This document shows, in pieces, positions 39,401 to 49,363 of a DNA stretch of 64,000 nt; within the stretch, counting starts at the first letter, position 1; the number at the start of each line of letters is the position of its first letter. The notes beneath the pieces are model-generated. The model was not told the origin of the DNA and did not search any database. It was given only the letters and a program-made list of their open reading frames with translations. Made by a program: the position numbers and the translations under genes. Source of the DNA: Apis mellifera (taxonomy: Eukaryota > Arthropoda > Insecta > Hymenoptera > Apidae); NCBI RefSeq assembly GCF_003254395.2, contig NC_037650.1, positions 7,378,071 through 7,442,070 of the forward strand, written 5' to 3'.

Positions 39401-42400
39401 TGCATAATTAGTGAATGAGGATTATTATTTTTTATATTTTTTTATAGCGTGACGTTTTCAATTATTTTAAAGATCATTAGAGATTGTCGAAGAATTTAGA
39501 AGTAGAACGACTTTTCGATGGTCAGCCGTAAATAACGATGAAAATTTTTAAGCAAAGTAACAATTTATTTTTCAGAATATAAATATCGATATAACGTGAA
39601 CGAATGGGATCAGATTAGGACGATTCCGGAGATTATATGTTCAATGTACGAAGCTATCCCAGTCAGATATATATGCGTATCAATATTGAATCGTGATTTC
39701 ACGTTGTTCCAAGGCTTAGCTATAAAATATTTATTCGTATTTTAAAACCAATGTCACCGTGTCACAGAACAATAGAGCTATTACATCAGCAGTCGGTCGA
39801 TGCTGATACGTATTTGTCTATCGGCTTTGTGATTATCGATCGTGTTTGCACAGTCAGCCAATAGAAATTGTTATATTTGCTACCACAAAACGGTATACAC
39901 GATAAATCCTTTCTTTTATTCATGAAAGTATTACTCGGGCAGTAAGTATTAATTTATTATAAAGTATAATCAAAGATTAATTATTCTAAACGTTGTTAAT
40001 AAAGTTCATTAAATTGATGATAAAATTATTAATTTTCATATACATTACGTGTATAAAAGCGTCGTTTGCACGCTCATTGAAATAACATATTTGAATCGCA
40101 GAATCGTAATTAATCGTGTTTAGCGGTATCAAGATCTGGTCTATGCCGGTTTGATATTCGATTATATCCTGGCATTAACCTGGCTTCGCAATACTGTAAT
40201 ATAATAACTGTAATAGTTTACAGTTTGAGAAATTTATTATTCTCACCGGATTTGTGCATCTTCTGTAAGTTTACACCTCGTTCTCGTTTCTAGCCAACTG
40301 TATAGAACAATTTGATTACATTTCGAATTATACGTGTGATAATATCCGGTGAAATCTTCATAGATTATCATTTAATTAATATACACCATTGATATATATA
40401 TATATTTCGAATGAATTGTTAGTATAAAATGATATCTTTTAATTTATCAAAATCACATTTCTTTACATCTCTCTCTCTCTCTCTTTCTTTATAATTATCG
40501 AGGAAAAAAATTTGAATTAAATATTTATATTAAAAAACGCAGCGAATTTTACATTTTAGAGAAGGAAGGAATAACTGTAATGAGAGAGAAGGAAGAAAAC
40601 GTGGACGCAATTTCAATTATATCGATTCGTAAAAGAAGGATTAGCAACGTTCCATCTACAAACAAGAGTTTCAATCGTCTAAATGGATATTGTAGCAATC
40701 CGTATTACTTAGAGAGTCGGTTTAAAGGGGATCGAAACCGGGCAAACTTCTATACTGTTAGTTAATTAACCGTTAATTTTCACCACGGTCCGACCGAAAC
40801 AAGAACATTCTACTTAACCGCGCTACCTACTTTCCAACTTCTCCCGTTTCTCCTTCTCCTTCGCCGCCACGTGGAAACAAAACACTCTCGTTTCCTAATT
40901 AAAACGATTCGATCCGAATTTTCGGAGGAGCGGACGCAAGTTCTCGCGACTTTTTCGAAGTCGATACGAGCATCTTTCACGCACGCGTGAGTAGGCCAAG
41001 TTTGTTAGGGGAAGAGTTTGAGGTCAAGCGCGCCAGTTTAATAAGAAATTTGAATCTATCAAAAGCGGCAAGTTTCCGTCATCCTTTTGCTCTCCTATTG
41101 CGCGGGAAAGTAGACGTGTCGATAAATTCTTGGAAATTCTTGGGAATTTTCCTAAACTCCGTCTCGTGTTTCCGGAACGCTGTACCCATCAAGCTTTTCC
41201 TTATCTTCGCGTTACCTCGTCGAACAAATACTTTTTTCCTTGTTGTAAAAAAAGAAAAAAAGAAAAAGTTAAATCGTGTTCTATTCTCTATTTTGGAAAA
41301 TTTTTAAAAGTGAGTGCTTTCAAAGGTTTCGCTACGCTTATTATTCCTTTCTCTTATCTTGGCGCGTAATTCGTCGAAGATAAAATTCTCATCTTCTTTT
41401 TTCTAAAAAAAATTAAACTTTCAACAAATTCGAAACACTTTTAAAGATAAGATTATTAATTCTTCCCTTATCTTCACTATTTGTCGAAGATGAAATTCTC
41501 TTCCTCGTAGAAAAGTTAATTTCTTCATTTTTTTTTGGAGGAAATTTGAACAAGAAGATTAGCTCGTTTTTTTTAAAAAAATGGCGAGTTTCGCGAGATA
41601 GGAGCTCTTGGATCGTTCAAGGATTCAAATATATTTGCTTCGAAATATCTTTCCTTTCTTTTTTTTTTTCACAGCGGGATTTATTTTCCATTCTCGAAGC
41701 TTCATTCGAAAGGTTTGCACGAGTTTTGCGCGTCTTTCTTTGGAGGAAAGACAGCGGACTGTCAGAAATTACGAGGGGCGAAATTAAATCCACGCAGTCT
41801 CTTCTCCTGGATTTATATCACGACTCTGATCCACCTCTTTTGCAAATCCTCCCGGGATCTTCTTAAAATTTCATGCTTTGTGGAGTTTCACAGCCCGGAA
41901 TCTGTCGAGGTTCAATACACAAGTTGCCGAGTTTCTTCCGCTTATTCTTTTCGAGTTTTGATTTATCGAAGTGAATATTTTTCGCGTTAAATTTTTTCCT
42001 CCTTCTTCCTTGGAATCTTTCACGATACTCTTTGTATTCCTTCGAATAAAATCGAGATATCTCCTTCAATTCTAATGCAATGTAATAAAGGAAGATAATA
42101 ATTGGCAGGATTTGGAAAATTTTCCATTATCAATTTCTTTGATTTTTAACTGTTTAAGTTTCGTGAGAAATGCGATGATTAAACTTGATTGAACTCGACT
42201 TTATTACAGTTTGGCAAAACACTTCAACAAATTTTGGCGTTTGATCTTAATCAAAATTGTGCCACGCCAACTATTCGTCCCTCATTTATTGAAAATTCCT
42301 CCACCGCAATTTCACATATTATTATACCTTTGACTATTTATCCGTTCTTTCATTGTTTTTATTAGATCGATGAATCTTTCCACTTAAAATATTCCAAAAT

Positions 42401-45400
42401 TCAATCGATCCTTTTATCTTTATCTAATCCTTCAACTCGATTCAAACCGTTGGAATCGCGACGAAAGGAAATTTCTCGAAACGTTAACCAAAGAAATAAA
42501 CGTTCATTGTCGTCCTTCACTCGCGAATTCATATCACAATATTATATTTTTTCTACGATCAACAAATTATCTACAAATACTGCCGAGTATACTGCGACAA
42601 TGGTTTCAAAAAAAGAACGATTTCACGCGTAAACACGACAATTAAACTGCCGAGCTCGAACAACGGAAAGCAGCTCGGTTGAATAACGATTAAACAAACA
42701 TCGTCTGTCGCCGTAATTAGTAGAGCCAGTCGCTTTTGTCGTGCGAAAAATACACGGGTTTCGTGTGTAAAAATGTGGGGGAGGAAGGGGTGGGTGCAAT
42801 TATGCCTCCACGTAAACGTTCCATTGTTCGTTGTATATTCGTCTTTTTTAGCTAACCGGCCAATTGTTGTTAGCGCAGCGACACACACACACATATATTT
42901 CATCGTTACGAAAAAAAGAAAAAAAGGAACGAGCTGGAAAAATAAAGAGGCGGACCGATTAAGTGGAACGAGAGAAAAGTGGCTTTGTCTTCTTATATCT
43001 ATGGCTCGTGTCTATTCTAAGATGGGAGGGGAGAAAAGAAGGGCTCTGAATGACTCTGAAAAGAACGAAGTGGATCAGAGGAATTCGGTGACACCGGTCG
43101 GATTAACGAAGAATGAAAAGGGATTCGGAAATTTTTCTCTTCGCCCGAATTCCATTTTTCACTCTTGGAGAGGCCTAATAGACATGTTTATGTTTCTGGG
43201 TTGTTTATGGGCCTACTCCGCGCTAATAAAAATCGGATTTATCAATTTCGCGTTGTTTTGTAATCCAAGGAGATAATTTTCAATCGATTACGTTTTCTTA
43301 TCGTTGTATTCTATCATCGCAGCCTATTAAAATAATTATTATTTTATATTAATTATATTCGATATTCGTGTGATTATCCGAGAAAGGAATTTCTAAAAAA
43401 TGAATCGATATTTTTTTCCTCTTCAGTGATTCGTAAATTTAATTTAACGAAGCATAGATAAATTGTTAATCCTATGAGAAAAATGTGTACATTTTGCGTT
43501 TACATCTGTCAATCTTTTCGATCTTTAATCAAGAAATAATTTTTTCTTCCCGAAGATGTAATTAATAGAATATTTGAATATATTTAAAAAGATCGAAAAT
43601 AAGTCAGCTTTCCACTTAACTAGAATTCCCTAGATATTTTCCAGTTCGTTTGTTGAATAATTATCGTTGAAATCATTAACCGCGAATTATTTATTATCGA
43701 GCAAGAATCAGATTTTCTGATAGAAGAAAAAAATAAGAAAGGAAGAAAAGGGATACACAAATCTAGATCTTTTGAAATAAAAATCTGAGAAACGAGTGCA
43801 CTTTATCGTCCATTCGTTTAACGCGAGGATCTTAATTTTCTTTTTCTTTTTTTTCCTCTTCTCTTTGGAAGGATATCGCATTTCTGCGAAAGAAACAAAT
43901 AGTGGAGAGGTCACGTGAAGCAGTTACGTTGGCTTGATTAATATACGATTCGTGCGCGAAACTTGAAGATGCGTAGGGACGATGAGGAGTAACATAAAAC
44001 TTGGAAAATTTAACGGGTTATATTTTAAAATCCACTCCATCACTTGTGGATGATTAATGTTACTCGCTACGAATTTTCACGCTGTATAAATAGTTTTGCA
44101 CTTCTAAATACTTCTTCTCGAATAAAAAATGCAAAAAAAGAATAGAATGGAATTTCTGAATATATTCGTGTGGACAAATTCTTAAATATTCCCGTGGATC
44201 GTTGGAAGAAATATACATATCTTTGTAACGCGTTCAAACAGCAAGATTTTGAACAATATCGATGCTCGAGTAAAATTCTTATCTGAATTTTGAATATTGG
44301 CAAAGTTAGGGACAATTTGAATAGAAAGTTTGAATACTTTTTGACGTTCGTTTGTTATCTCGTCGAGAACTCTCGTCGTTTATTTATGGGAAAGAAGAGA
44401 CACATTGTATCTTTACGATTTTAAGGTTAAAGTTAAAGAAATTTATAGTCGAATTTCAAAGAGAATCTCTCGCCTTATCTTTATCTTCTTCTAAAATTTC
44501 CTCGCGTCACGTTTCTCTACAAGAAATATATATTTCACATTTATTTATTGCAAAGATTCTTTAATGTAACATTCATCGTAATATGATCTAAGAAACACAG
44601 ATATTTCGATGAATCGATATGGTTGTCGCGAGTCAACCGACAGTTGTTCAATTTATCAGAATTGCCTGAATTTTCCATAAATACCAGACGAAATTTATCA
44701 TCGGGAAAATAGATGATAACAAACTTCTTCTTTTTTCCAACAAAAACAATCACAAATATTATAAATAACATTTCAAGATACTCGTGGAAAGCTTGTCGCA
44801 TCGAGACAGGAAGCAGAAAAATCATGCTTCCAACAACCGCGTGCCAATTTCAAAATTTGTTCCATTTTTCTTTTTTTTTTTTCATTTCTCCCGTCATGTT
44901 CATCAAATTTATCAATGTAACGACACCGTGACAGCGCGACGTCGAGCTGCGTCGATACCGCACACAAGGGCCACGGGTATCGATTTTTAAAACGGATGTC
45001 GAGGATGGCGCGAAAGATGGCCAGCAGAAAATCCGAGCCGATCGAGCGAATCTTTAATCTTTAATCTTTAAATTCCTCCGCGAATAATCTTCCAAGCCAA
45101 CCGATTCTCGCGCAATATGATGACTCAATCAAGCATTTTGTCATCCCTGCTTTGTAGAAAATTATTTCGTATCTTTAAACACGTTTTAAACCGGTTCGAG
45201 TCGATCGAGGATATCCGATGATTTGGAAAAGTGGAAGGAAACACGTTCTGGGAAGACGAACCAAAAACGAACTGCTTCATAATTTTAGTTAATTTTTCGC
45301 TGAAACGATTGAAAAAAGGGAATTTCATTCCTAAATCCTCCTAAAAGATTTAATTTTCCTTCCTTCATTCCTAAAGGATTTAATTGATGAAATTGAAGAA

Positions 45401-47268
45401 TTGGTTTTGGGAAATATTGGAAAAATCCGTAAGAGACGCAACGAGTATGGTCTGTTTCTGCTTGTTTGGAAAGAAGCGTTCACGAATTATGGGATTTCTA
45501 TCCAAGATTCAGAAAAAAGTTGGTCCATTAAACTTTAACGCATCCGGTCCTTCCGTTTCTCATCTTCTCTATTATCTTCTGAATTTCTCCAGATATGTAC
45601 TTCTCCAGATATATATACGTAACGCAGATATCTCAAAGAGAGATGTTGTTCATCGGACGAACATTGGAAGCAAAGATGTAAGAACAAAGAGAACGTATTT
45701 AAAATCGTTCTTAATTGCGAGATAGGTTCTTGCGCCACGATGAATTTTCATTTTACAAAGGTAAAGATTACAAAGGAGTGAGACTACTCCGAATACTCCC
45801 GTCGTCGTCGTCGGTTACCTTCCTCCTTCGAAATTCCCTAAGAAAAGAATCGCTCTTCTCGATTCCATCCCCGAACAACGGGTTTTTTTGCGGGTGTTGT
45901 TAACTTCTACAGAGACGAAAGATACTTTTGGGTTACAACGCGCGTGTTCCGATCCTTCTCGAATATAAAGCTCTTTGTGCGGGATGAAATGGGCGAGGAG
46001 AGGAAAGTGGATGGAGATGGAGAAATATCGTTGCCTCTTGTGAAATGGATCAACGTTAATTTTATGCTGGATCATTGTCATTAGTTGGGAACAGATGTGA
46101 CAAGTTTACTGGGTTTCGATAAATAAGACTGTATTTTGATAAAGAATCGTAAAATTGTTTTTTAATGAGTGAACTTTTTTTATTGGAATTAATTTTGCAT
46201 TCCAAGAAGCCAACGAAGTATTCTTAAGCTGAAGTTTGATCATTTAAACGTAATTGGAATACACAAAGGTGTGTAGATTTATACGATTTTATAGAAATAA
46301 TGCGATCTTTCTTGAATTTCTAAAGCAGTAAATTCGTCAAGCTTTTTTCGATTCTGTTCCCCAAAAGCAAAAATAAGATGCTTTGCACAAAAGTTTCTCG
46401 TTCGATCAAATATTCTTTGAAGATTAAAAAATTTGATTGATCGATATACCGAAATCCCCGTAAGGAGATTTCACGGTTGAACAGTATTTCAAACGATGTT
46501 TCATCCCCGGAGGGGTGAATGATACAATCTTTGAACTTTTGCACATGCATTTTTTAAGAATCAAAGTTGCTATAAAAGTCTTTAATATCGCTCGTCCTTA
46601 GGGAGGACGTCGTTCGTTCCTCGTCGTAGCGAAGTGTACGTAGAAGTTGAAATTCTTTTGTGCGGCTCTTTTATTAAATTCTAATTCCTTCTCTTTCTTT
46701 TTATCGTGCTCATATTCGACGTGCCGCGGCAGAAAAAGAAACAGAACGGAGAGAAATTGGAGGAGCGTGGATAAGGAAAAATGATAAACTCCCGAGGGAT
46801 GATTTTTTCGAGAAGAAAATGTTCGAATTTTCTCTAATCTCTCGTCGAATATGGAACTCGAGGATTGTGTAATTCCAACGTTTCTCTAAAAAAAAAAAAA
46901 TCATTCTATTTTAATTTTAAATATCCATTTTTCGAACATTGCATAATTTTTCCACACGGTTTTTGAAATTACATTGATCGAAATATTATTCTTGGGTTTA
47001 ATTAAATTTAAATCGTATTATAGAGATATTTGTTTCGTTCGAAAGATAATCGAAGAACATTTGCAATTTGCACGAGTTCTTAAGTTTACCTAAGTTTAAA
47101 AAATTGTAATACGTGACGTGCATACCTGCGGTATTCGAAAAAGTCGGAGAAGGTTTGCCACTTGGATGGATGTGACTGAGCTTGCTGCTCCAACGACTCC
47201 GCTGATAACTTTTCGCACGGCAGTTTTATTGCAATGATCCTCGGCACCGTCTATATTGCTTATCGATC
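10500..47268 (-). CDS. mGluR: metabotropic glutamate receptor, group II/mGluRA-like (5' exons outside window)
   Basis: Class C G-protein-coupled receptor for glutamate, neuronal plasma membrane. Fourteen minus-strand exons with agreeing phases: 47268-47126, 31667-31497, 22955-22811, 18948-18697, 18327-18153, 18051-17945, 17645-17496, 17376-17243, 16821-16663, 14918-14752, 14025-13649, 11946-11795, 11705-11498, 10711-10500 (stop 10502-10500). Together they encode about 850 residues. The first five to seven exons give the Venus-flytrap domain (QVANLLRLFRIPQ; STSPELS; WSYVSIIYEESNYG; FSWIGSDGW). The next ones give the cysteine-rich domain (VCSLPCEVGQ; CCWHCFNC; CISCRQGTVPDE). Seven membrane helices follow (e.g. 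ELSYVLLSGILLCYLV, LLTKTNRISRIF, PTREDNLLVC, FTMYTTCVIWLAFVPLYFG, SLSASVTIACLFSPKLYII). FISPRSQL, SFSLSA-type TM7 and IRPERNVRQSMMP match Drosophila mGluR, so group II is likely. The tail ends GPINQSDVPL. Missing are the signal peptide and roughly the first 100-150 residues. Confidence 0.95.
11499..11727 (-). promoter_or_regulatory. mGluR tail exon with a poly-C tract at its 3' splice site
   Basis: On the minus strand a run of 13 C (11727-11715) followed by TGTCGACAG forms the acceptor of exon 11705-11498. That exon encodes the end of the last membrane helix and the proximal tail. The exon is read openly past its donor (GAAT|GTGAGT) into the intron for 12 codons, so intron retention would give an alternative tail. 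Confidence 0.6.
12110..13040 (-). mobile_element. mariner element, copy 1 (internally deleted), in an mGluR intron
   Basis: A 931-bp Tc1/mariner-type element with inverted ends TTGGGTTGACAACTAAGTAA (left) and TTGAGTTGGCAACTAAGTAA (read on the minus strand from 13040). Both continue into TTGCGGATTT. It is flanked by TA on both sides (12108-12109 and 13041-13042), the expected target duplication. It is shorter than the roughly 1.3 kb usual for full-length mariners, because the region between the right TIR and the second helix-turn-helix of the transposase is gone. It lies in the intron 13648-11947 in the same orientation as the receptor gene. The protein and TIR resemble the cecropia-like group that includes Hsmar1; subfamily is uncertain. 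Confidence 0.93.
12184..13020 (-). pseudogene. mariner transposase remnant, copy 1
   Basis: An open frame of 279 codons without a usable ATG at its start. It opens within the TIR, at TTG CGG ATT TCA, just after an in-frame TAA. About the first 65 residues of a normal mariner transposase (first DNA-binding helix-turn-helix) are missing. Remaining parts are the second helix-turn-helix (TTREIAEKLHVSHTCIENHL), the WVPHEL linker motif, and the DD34D catalytic core: D in TGDEKW, D in HHDDARPH (usually HHDNARPH) and D in APSDYFLF, with 34 residues between the last two. The catalytic core is intact to the eye, but loss of the start and the N-terminal DNA-binding part implies an inactive gene. Confidence 0.9.
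13092..13135. repeat. (TA)n microsatellite beside mariner copy 1
   Basis: About 44 bp of alternating AT starting 50 bp to the right of the mariner element, within the same receptor intron. Mariners insert at TA, so a TA-rich site is a plausible landing zone. Confidence 0.95.
14896..16104. repeat. tandem array of ~300-bp units carrying an mGluR exon start and its splice acceptor
   Basis: Four direct units start at about 14896, 15193, 15491 and 15801, with periods of about 297, 298 and 310 bp. The first unit contains the genuine 5' edge of mGluR exon 14918-14752. The other three lie upstream of that exon (minus-strand sense), inside intron 16662-14919. Each copy begins with CCCCACAGACGAA and holds the minus-strand acceptor ...CCAACAG followed by the first ~25 exon bases; the third unit has lost CA from GAACAGAG. 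The copied exon part then runs into an unrelated TTTTTTTCCAGAG sequence. Shared blocks include AACGATATATTTTAAGAATTCG and AAGTCGATCTTGCAAATATTTC. Confidence 0.92.
18949..22810 (-). other. mGluR intron (3.9 kb)
   Basis: Intron between the exons ending at 22811 and starting at 18948, with donor GTAAGC and acceptor GGTCAG. It contains AT-rich sequence, many poly-T runs and a short GA tract at about 22160-22192. No exon or mobile element was recognised. Confidence 0.7.
24877..25500. repeat. minisatellite, four units of about 130-180 bp
   Basis: Direct repeats of a unit starting near TTGTATTTTTAGGCTAATAG and containing GATTATGTTCTTTATAGAAA, then GAAATTATTAATTATAAA. Unit starts are near 24877, 25024, 25204 and 25372. 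Spacing varies because of internal deletions; the last unit is the shortest. Confidence 0.88.
26378..26696. mobile_element. probable MITE with ~90-bp terminal inverted repeats
   Basis: The left arm starts CTATCCCAAAAATG, and the right end read on the minus strand starts CAGAGTGTCCCAAAAAATAT. Inside, the left arm ATTGAAATTCTAATTTCAACC...TTTGTAAAAACTCTCGTT pairs imperfectly with the reverse complement of the right arm, ATTGAAAATTCC...TTTCAATCG...TTTGCAAAAATTTTCGTT. The outer GTGTCCCAAAA motif is typical of mariner-like ends. There is no open frame in about 320 bp. Exact ends and target duplication are uncertain because the arms have diverged. Confidence 0.55.
36001..36932 (-). mobile_element. 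mariner element, copy 2 (deleted, one TIR end lost), in the 15.5-kb mGluR intron
   Basis: A second copy of the same mariner as at 12110-13040, in the same orientation. The right end is a good TIR (TTGGATTGGCAACTAAGTAA on the minus strand from 36932), followed by TA. The left end starts directly at TGGCAACTAAG after a TATATA run, so about six outer TIR bases are missing or changed. Total length is close to that of copy 1, but the internal deletion near the transposase start is different. Confidence 0.92.
36069..36884 (-). pseudogene. mariner transposase remnant, copy 2
   Basis: The catalytic region is open from about 36845 to 36069 and retains GDEKW, HHDDARPH and APSDYFLF. The start region keeps ATG GCT TCA GTT GAA (from about 36893), in frame with the body, but is interrupted by TAG after 11 codons. 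Over the 222 residues compared with copy 1 there are about 15 amino-acid differences. Some fall at conserved sites (LPHPLYS instead of LPHPPYS, LDWD instead of LGWD). WVPHEL has become CVPHEL. The N-terminal DNA-binding part is missing. Confidence 0.88.
39024..39071 (+). other. exon-like 48-bp segment with strong plus-strand splice sites
   Basis: TGTTTTTTACAG|GTGTTCC ... CATCCGTGG|GTAAGTGTG. The acceptor has a pyrimidine tract and the donor is consensus. The segment is 48 bp, a multiple of three, and has no stop in any forward frame. It lies antisense within an mGluR intron. No neighbouring exon or homologue is recognised, so it is only a candidate. Confidence 0.25.
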
Positions 47269-48419
47269 CTGAAACACAAATCGTTTTACATTACGTGATA
47301 TTAATCTTTCCGATTAAACACGTACGAGATATTTATCTTTTTTTATTTTTCTTTTTTTTTCTTGGGCGCCAGCTTGCTCGTCGAAATACATAATTACAAA
47401 CACGCAAAATGTAAATGAATGAAATAATATAAATGTAAATTTCTCTTCTACAGTAGTGTACGTGTCTGAATGATAAACAGTGTTACAATGTGTTGGTTGG
47501 ATCTTCAAATTTTCATGGATCAAAGAATATGTTCAATTGTTTCGTACATTTTTAAAAGTGTTACAATTCGAATTTCTGTAGTTCCCCTTCCGATTTTTTG
47601 AATTTTAACCAAGTGATTTATATTCGAAAGAGGAGATGGATTATGCAAACTCGGTTCATTGAAAATTCATCAGAAAAAAATGTATCTTTGTACGTACGCG
47701 AAATTTAGAAAGGGAAATCTTTTCGTTCCTTCCCTAAATACATTTTTCATTGTCGAATATGTGTCACATTCAAACGATGATATTAAGAATCTCGTTCAAT
47801 ATACATTAGTAGTTAATTTTATAATATAATAAAACAAAAAAGAAAATAATCCAATGTTAAGAAAAAGAGAAAGAGAAAAGATAGATAGAAAAATCTTTAA
47901 AAATGCATTACCTTTTAAATTGATAAATTAATTTTCGAATCATAAAATTTTTCGTGCAATCAATTAAAACCAATTGTTATTTTTATTTCCTAAATACAAT
48001 ATAATTTTCTGTTTTTATTAATTCTTAATAAATTTCATTCCAAAAGGATAAAATAACGAAATTAAAATTTACATTCACGTCCGTGTTTGTCATTAATACG
48101 ATTCACATTTATCTTTCTTGAAAATACGCACGATGTAGAGATAGTAAAATACTGATTCAATATCTGTCACCGGCATGGCTCTGTGGGTCACACGACGCAA
48201 GATTGGGACAGGTCAGAAACACGATGACTTGTGATCGCGTTCTACCAACTTTCTATCTTATTCGCGAATTGAAGTTTCGCAATTGGAAAGTTTTCAGAGG
48301 AATATGACACGTAAGACAGCATCGGATATTTCTCTCATCTTGATGTTCTTTTATATAGATGTTGAAATAGTGATTTTTAGCGAATAGAAATCTTCCGTTT
48401 CTTTGCATCATACGAAACT

Positions 48420-49363
48420 GAATACAAATTTTCATTATGTTTAGAAAAAGAGAAAGGAAAAAGGCAAAAAGATGACTTATTTTGAATATAAATTTTAATG
48501 AATTTTAATGTTGCGAGTTTAATTTTGGAATTATAAATATGTGTAATTTCGTAAGAATTGGACAAATCGAATTGCGAGATATAAATTTTAGCAGCTCGTT
48601 CAAAATTCATTTGAATACAAATTTTCATTATGTTTAGAAAAAGAGAAAGGAAAAAGGGAAGAAGATGACTTATTTTGAATATAAATTTTAATGAATTTTA
48701 ATGTTGCGAGTTTAATTTTGGAATTATAAATGTGTGTAATTTCGTAAGAATTGGACAAATCGAATTGAGAGATATAAATTTTAGCAGCTCGTTCAAAATT
48801 CATCTGAATACAAATTTTCATTATGTTTAAAAAAAGAAAAAGGAAAAAGAAAAAAAGATGACTTTATATTGAATATAAATTTTAATGAAACGTTGCGAGT
48901 TTAATTTTGGAATTATAAATATGTGTAATTTCGTAAGAATTGGACAAATCGAATTGAGAGATATAAATTTCAGCTCTTTCAAAATTCACTTGAATACAAA
49001 TTTTCATTATGTTTAGAAAAAAAAAAGGAAAAAGAAAAAAAGATGACTTTATATTGAATATAAATTTTAATGAAACGTTGCGAGTTTAATTTTGGAATTA
49101 TAAATATGTGTAATTTCATGAGAAGAATTGGACAAATCGAATTGAGAGATATAAATTTCAGCTCGTTCAAAATTCACTTGAATACAAATTTTCATTATGT
49201 TTAGAAAAAGAGAAAGGAAAAAGGCAAAAAGATGACTTATTTTGAATATAAATTTTAATGAAACGTTGCGAGTTTAATTTTGGAATTATAAATATGTATA
49301 ATTTCGCAAGAATTGGACAAATCGAATTGAGAGATATAAATTTTAGCATCTCGTTCAAAATTC
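48420..49363. repeat. minisatellite, five units of about 186-193 bp
   Basis: Five direct units start at about 48420, 48613, 48806, 48992 and 49180. Each starts GAATACAAATTTTCATTATG and contains AAAAGATGACTT, GTTGCGAGTTTAATTTTGG, AGAATTGGACAAATCGAATT and ends near CTCGTTCAAAATTCA. Units 1 and 2 carry GAATTTTAATG, which is lost in units 3 to 5. Similar minus-strand peptides appear in each unit, but unit lengths are not a constant multiple of three, so this is not a coding repeat. Confidence 0.95.

Larger units (their letters stand above)
31668..47125 (-). other. mGluR intron (15.5 kb)
   Basis: The longest intron that can be measured here, between exons 47268-47126 and 31667-31497. It holds the second mariner copy, a 12-base G run at 34063-34074, several homopolymer runs, and a plus-strand exon-like segment at 39024-39071. 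Several GC-richer islands (for example about 32860-33360 and 40780-41120) have open frames that match nothing I recognise. Confidence 0.65.

Noticed and set aside
42773..43276. 167-codon plus-strand open frame
   Set aside because: It contains translated simple repeats (ACACAC, AAAGAAAAA) and has no recognisable domain. Treated as chance in a GC-richer patch.
48420..49363. CRISPR array
   Set aside because: Units are ~190-bp head-to-tail repeats without distinct spacers, in an animal genome. It is a minisatellite.
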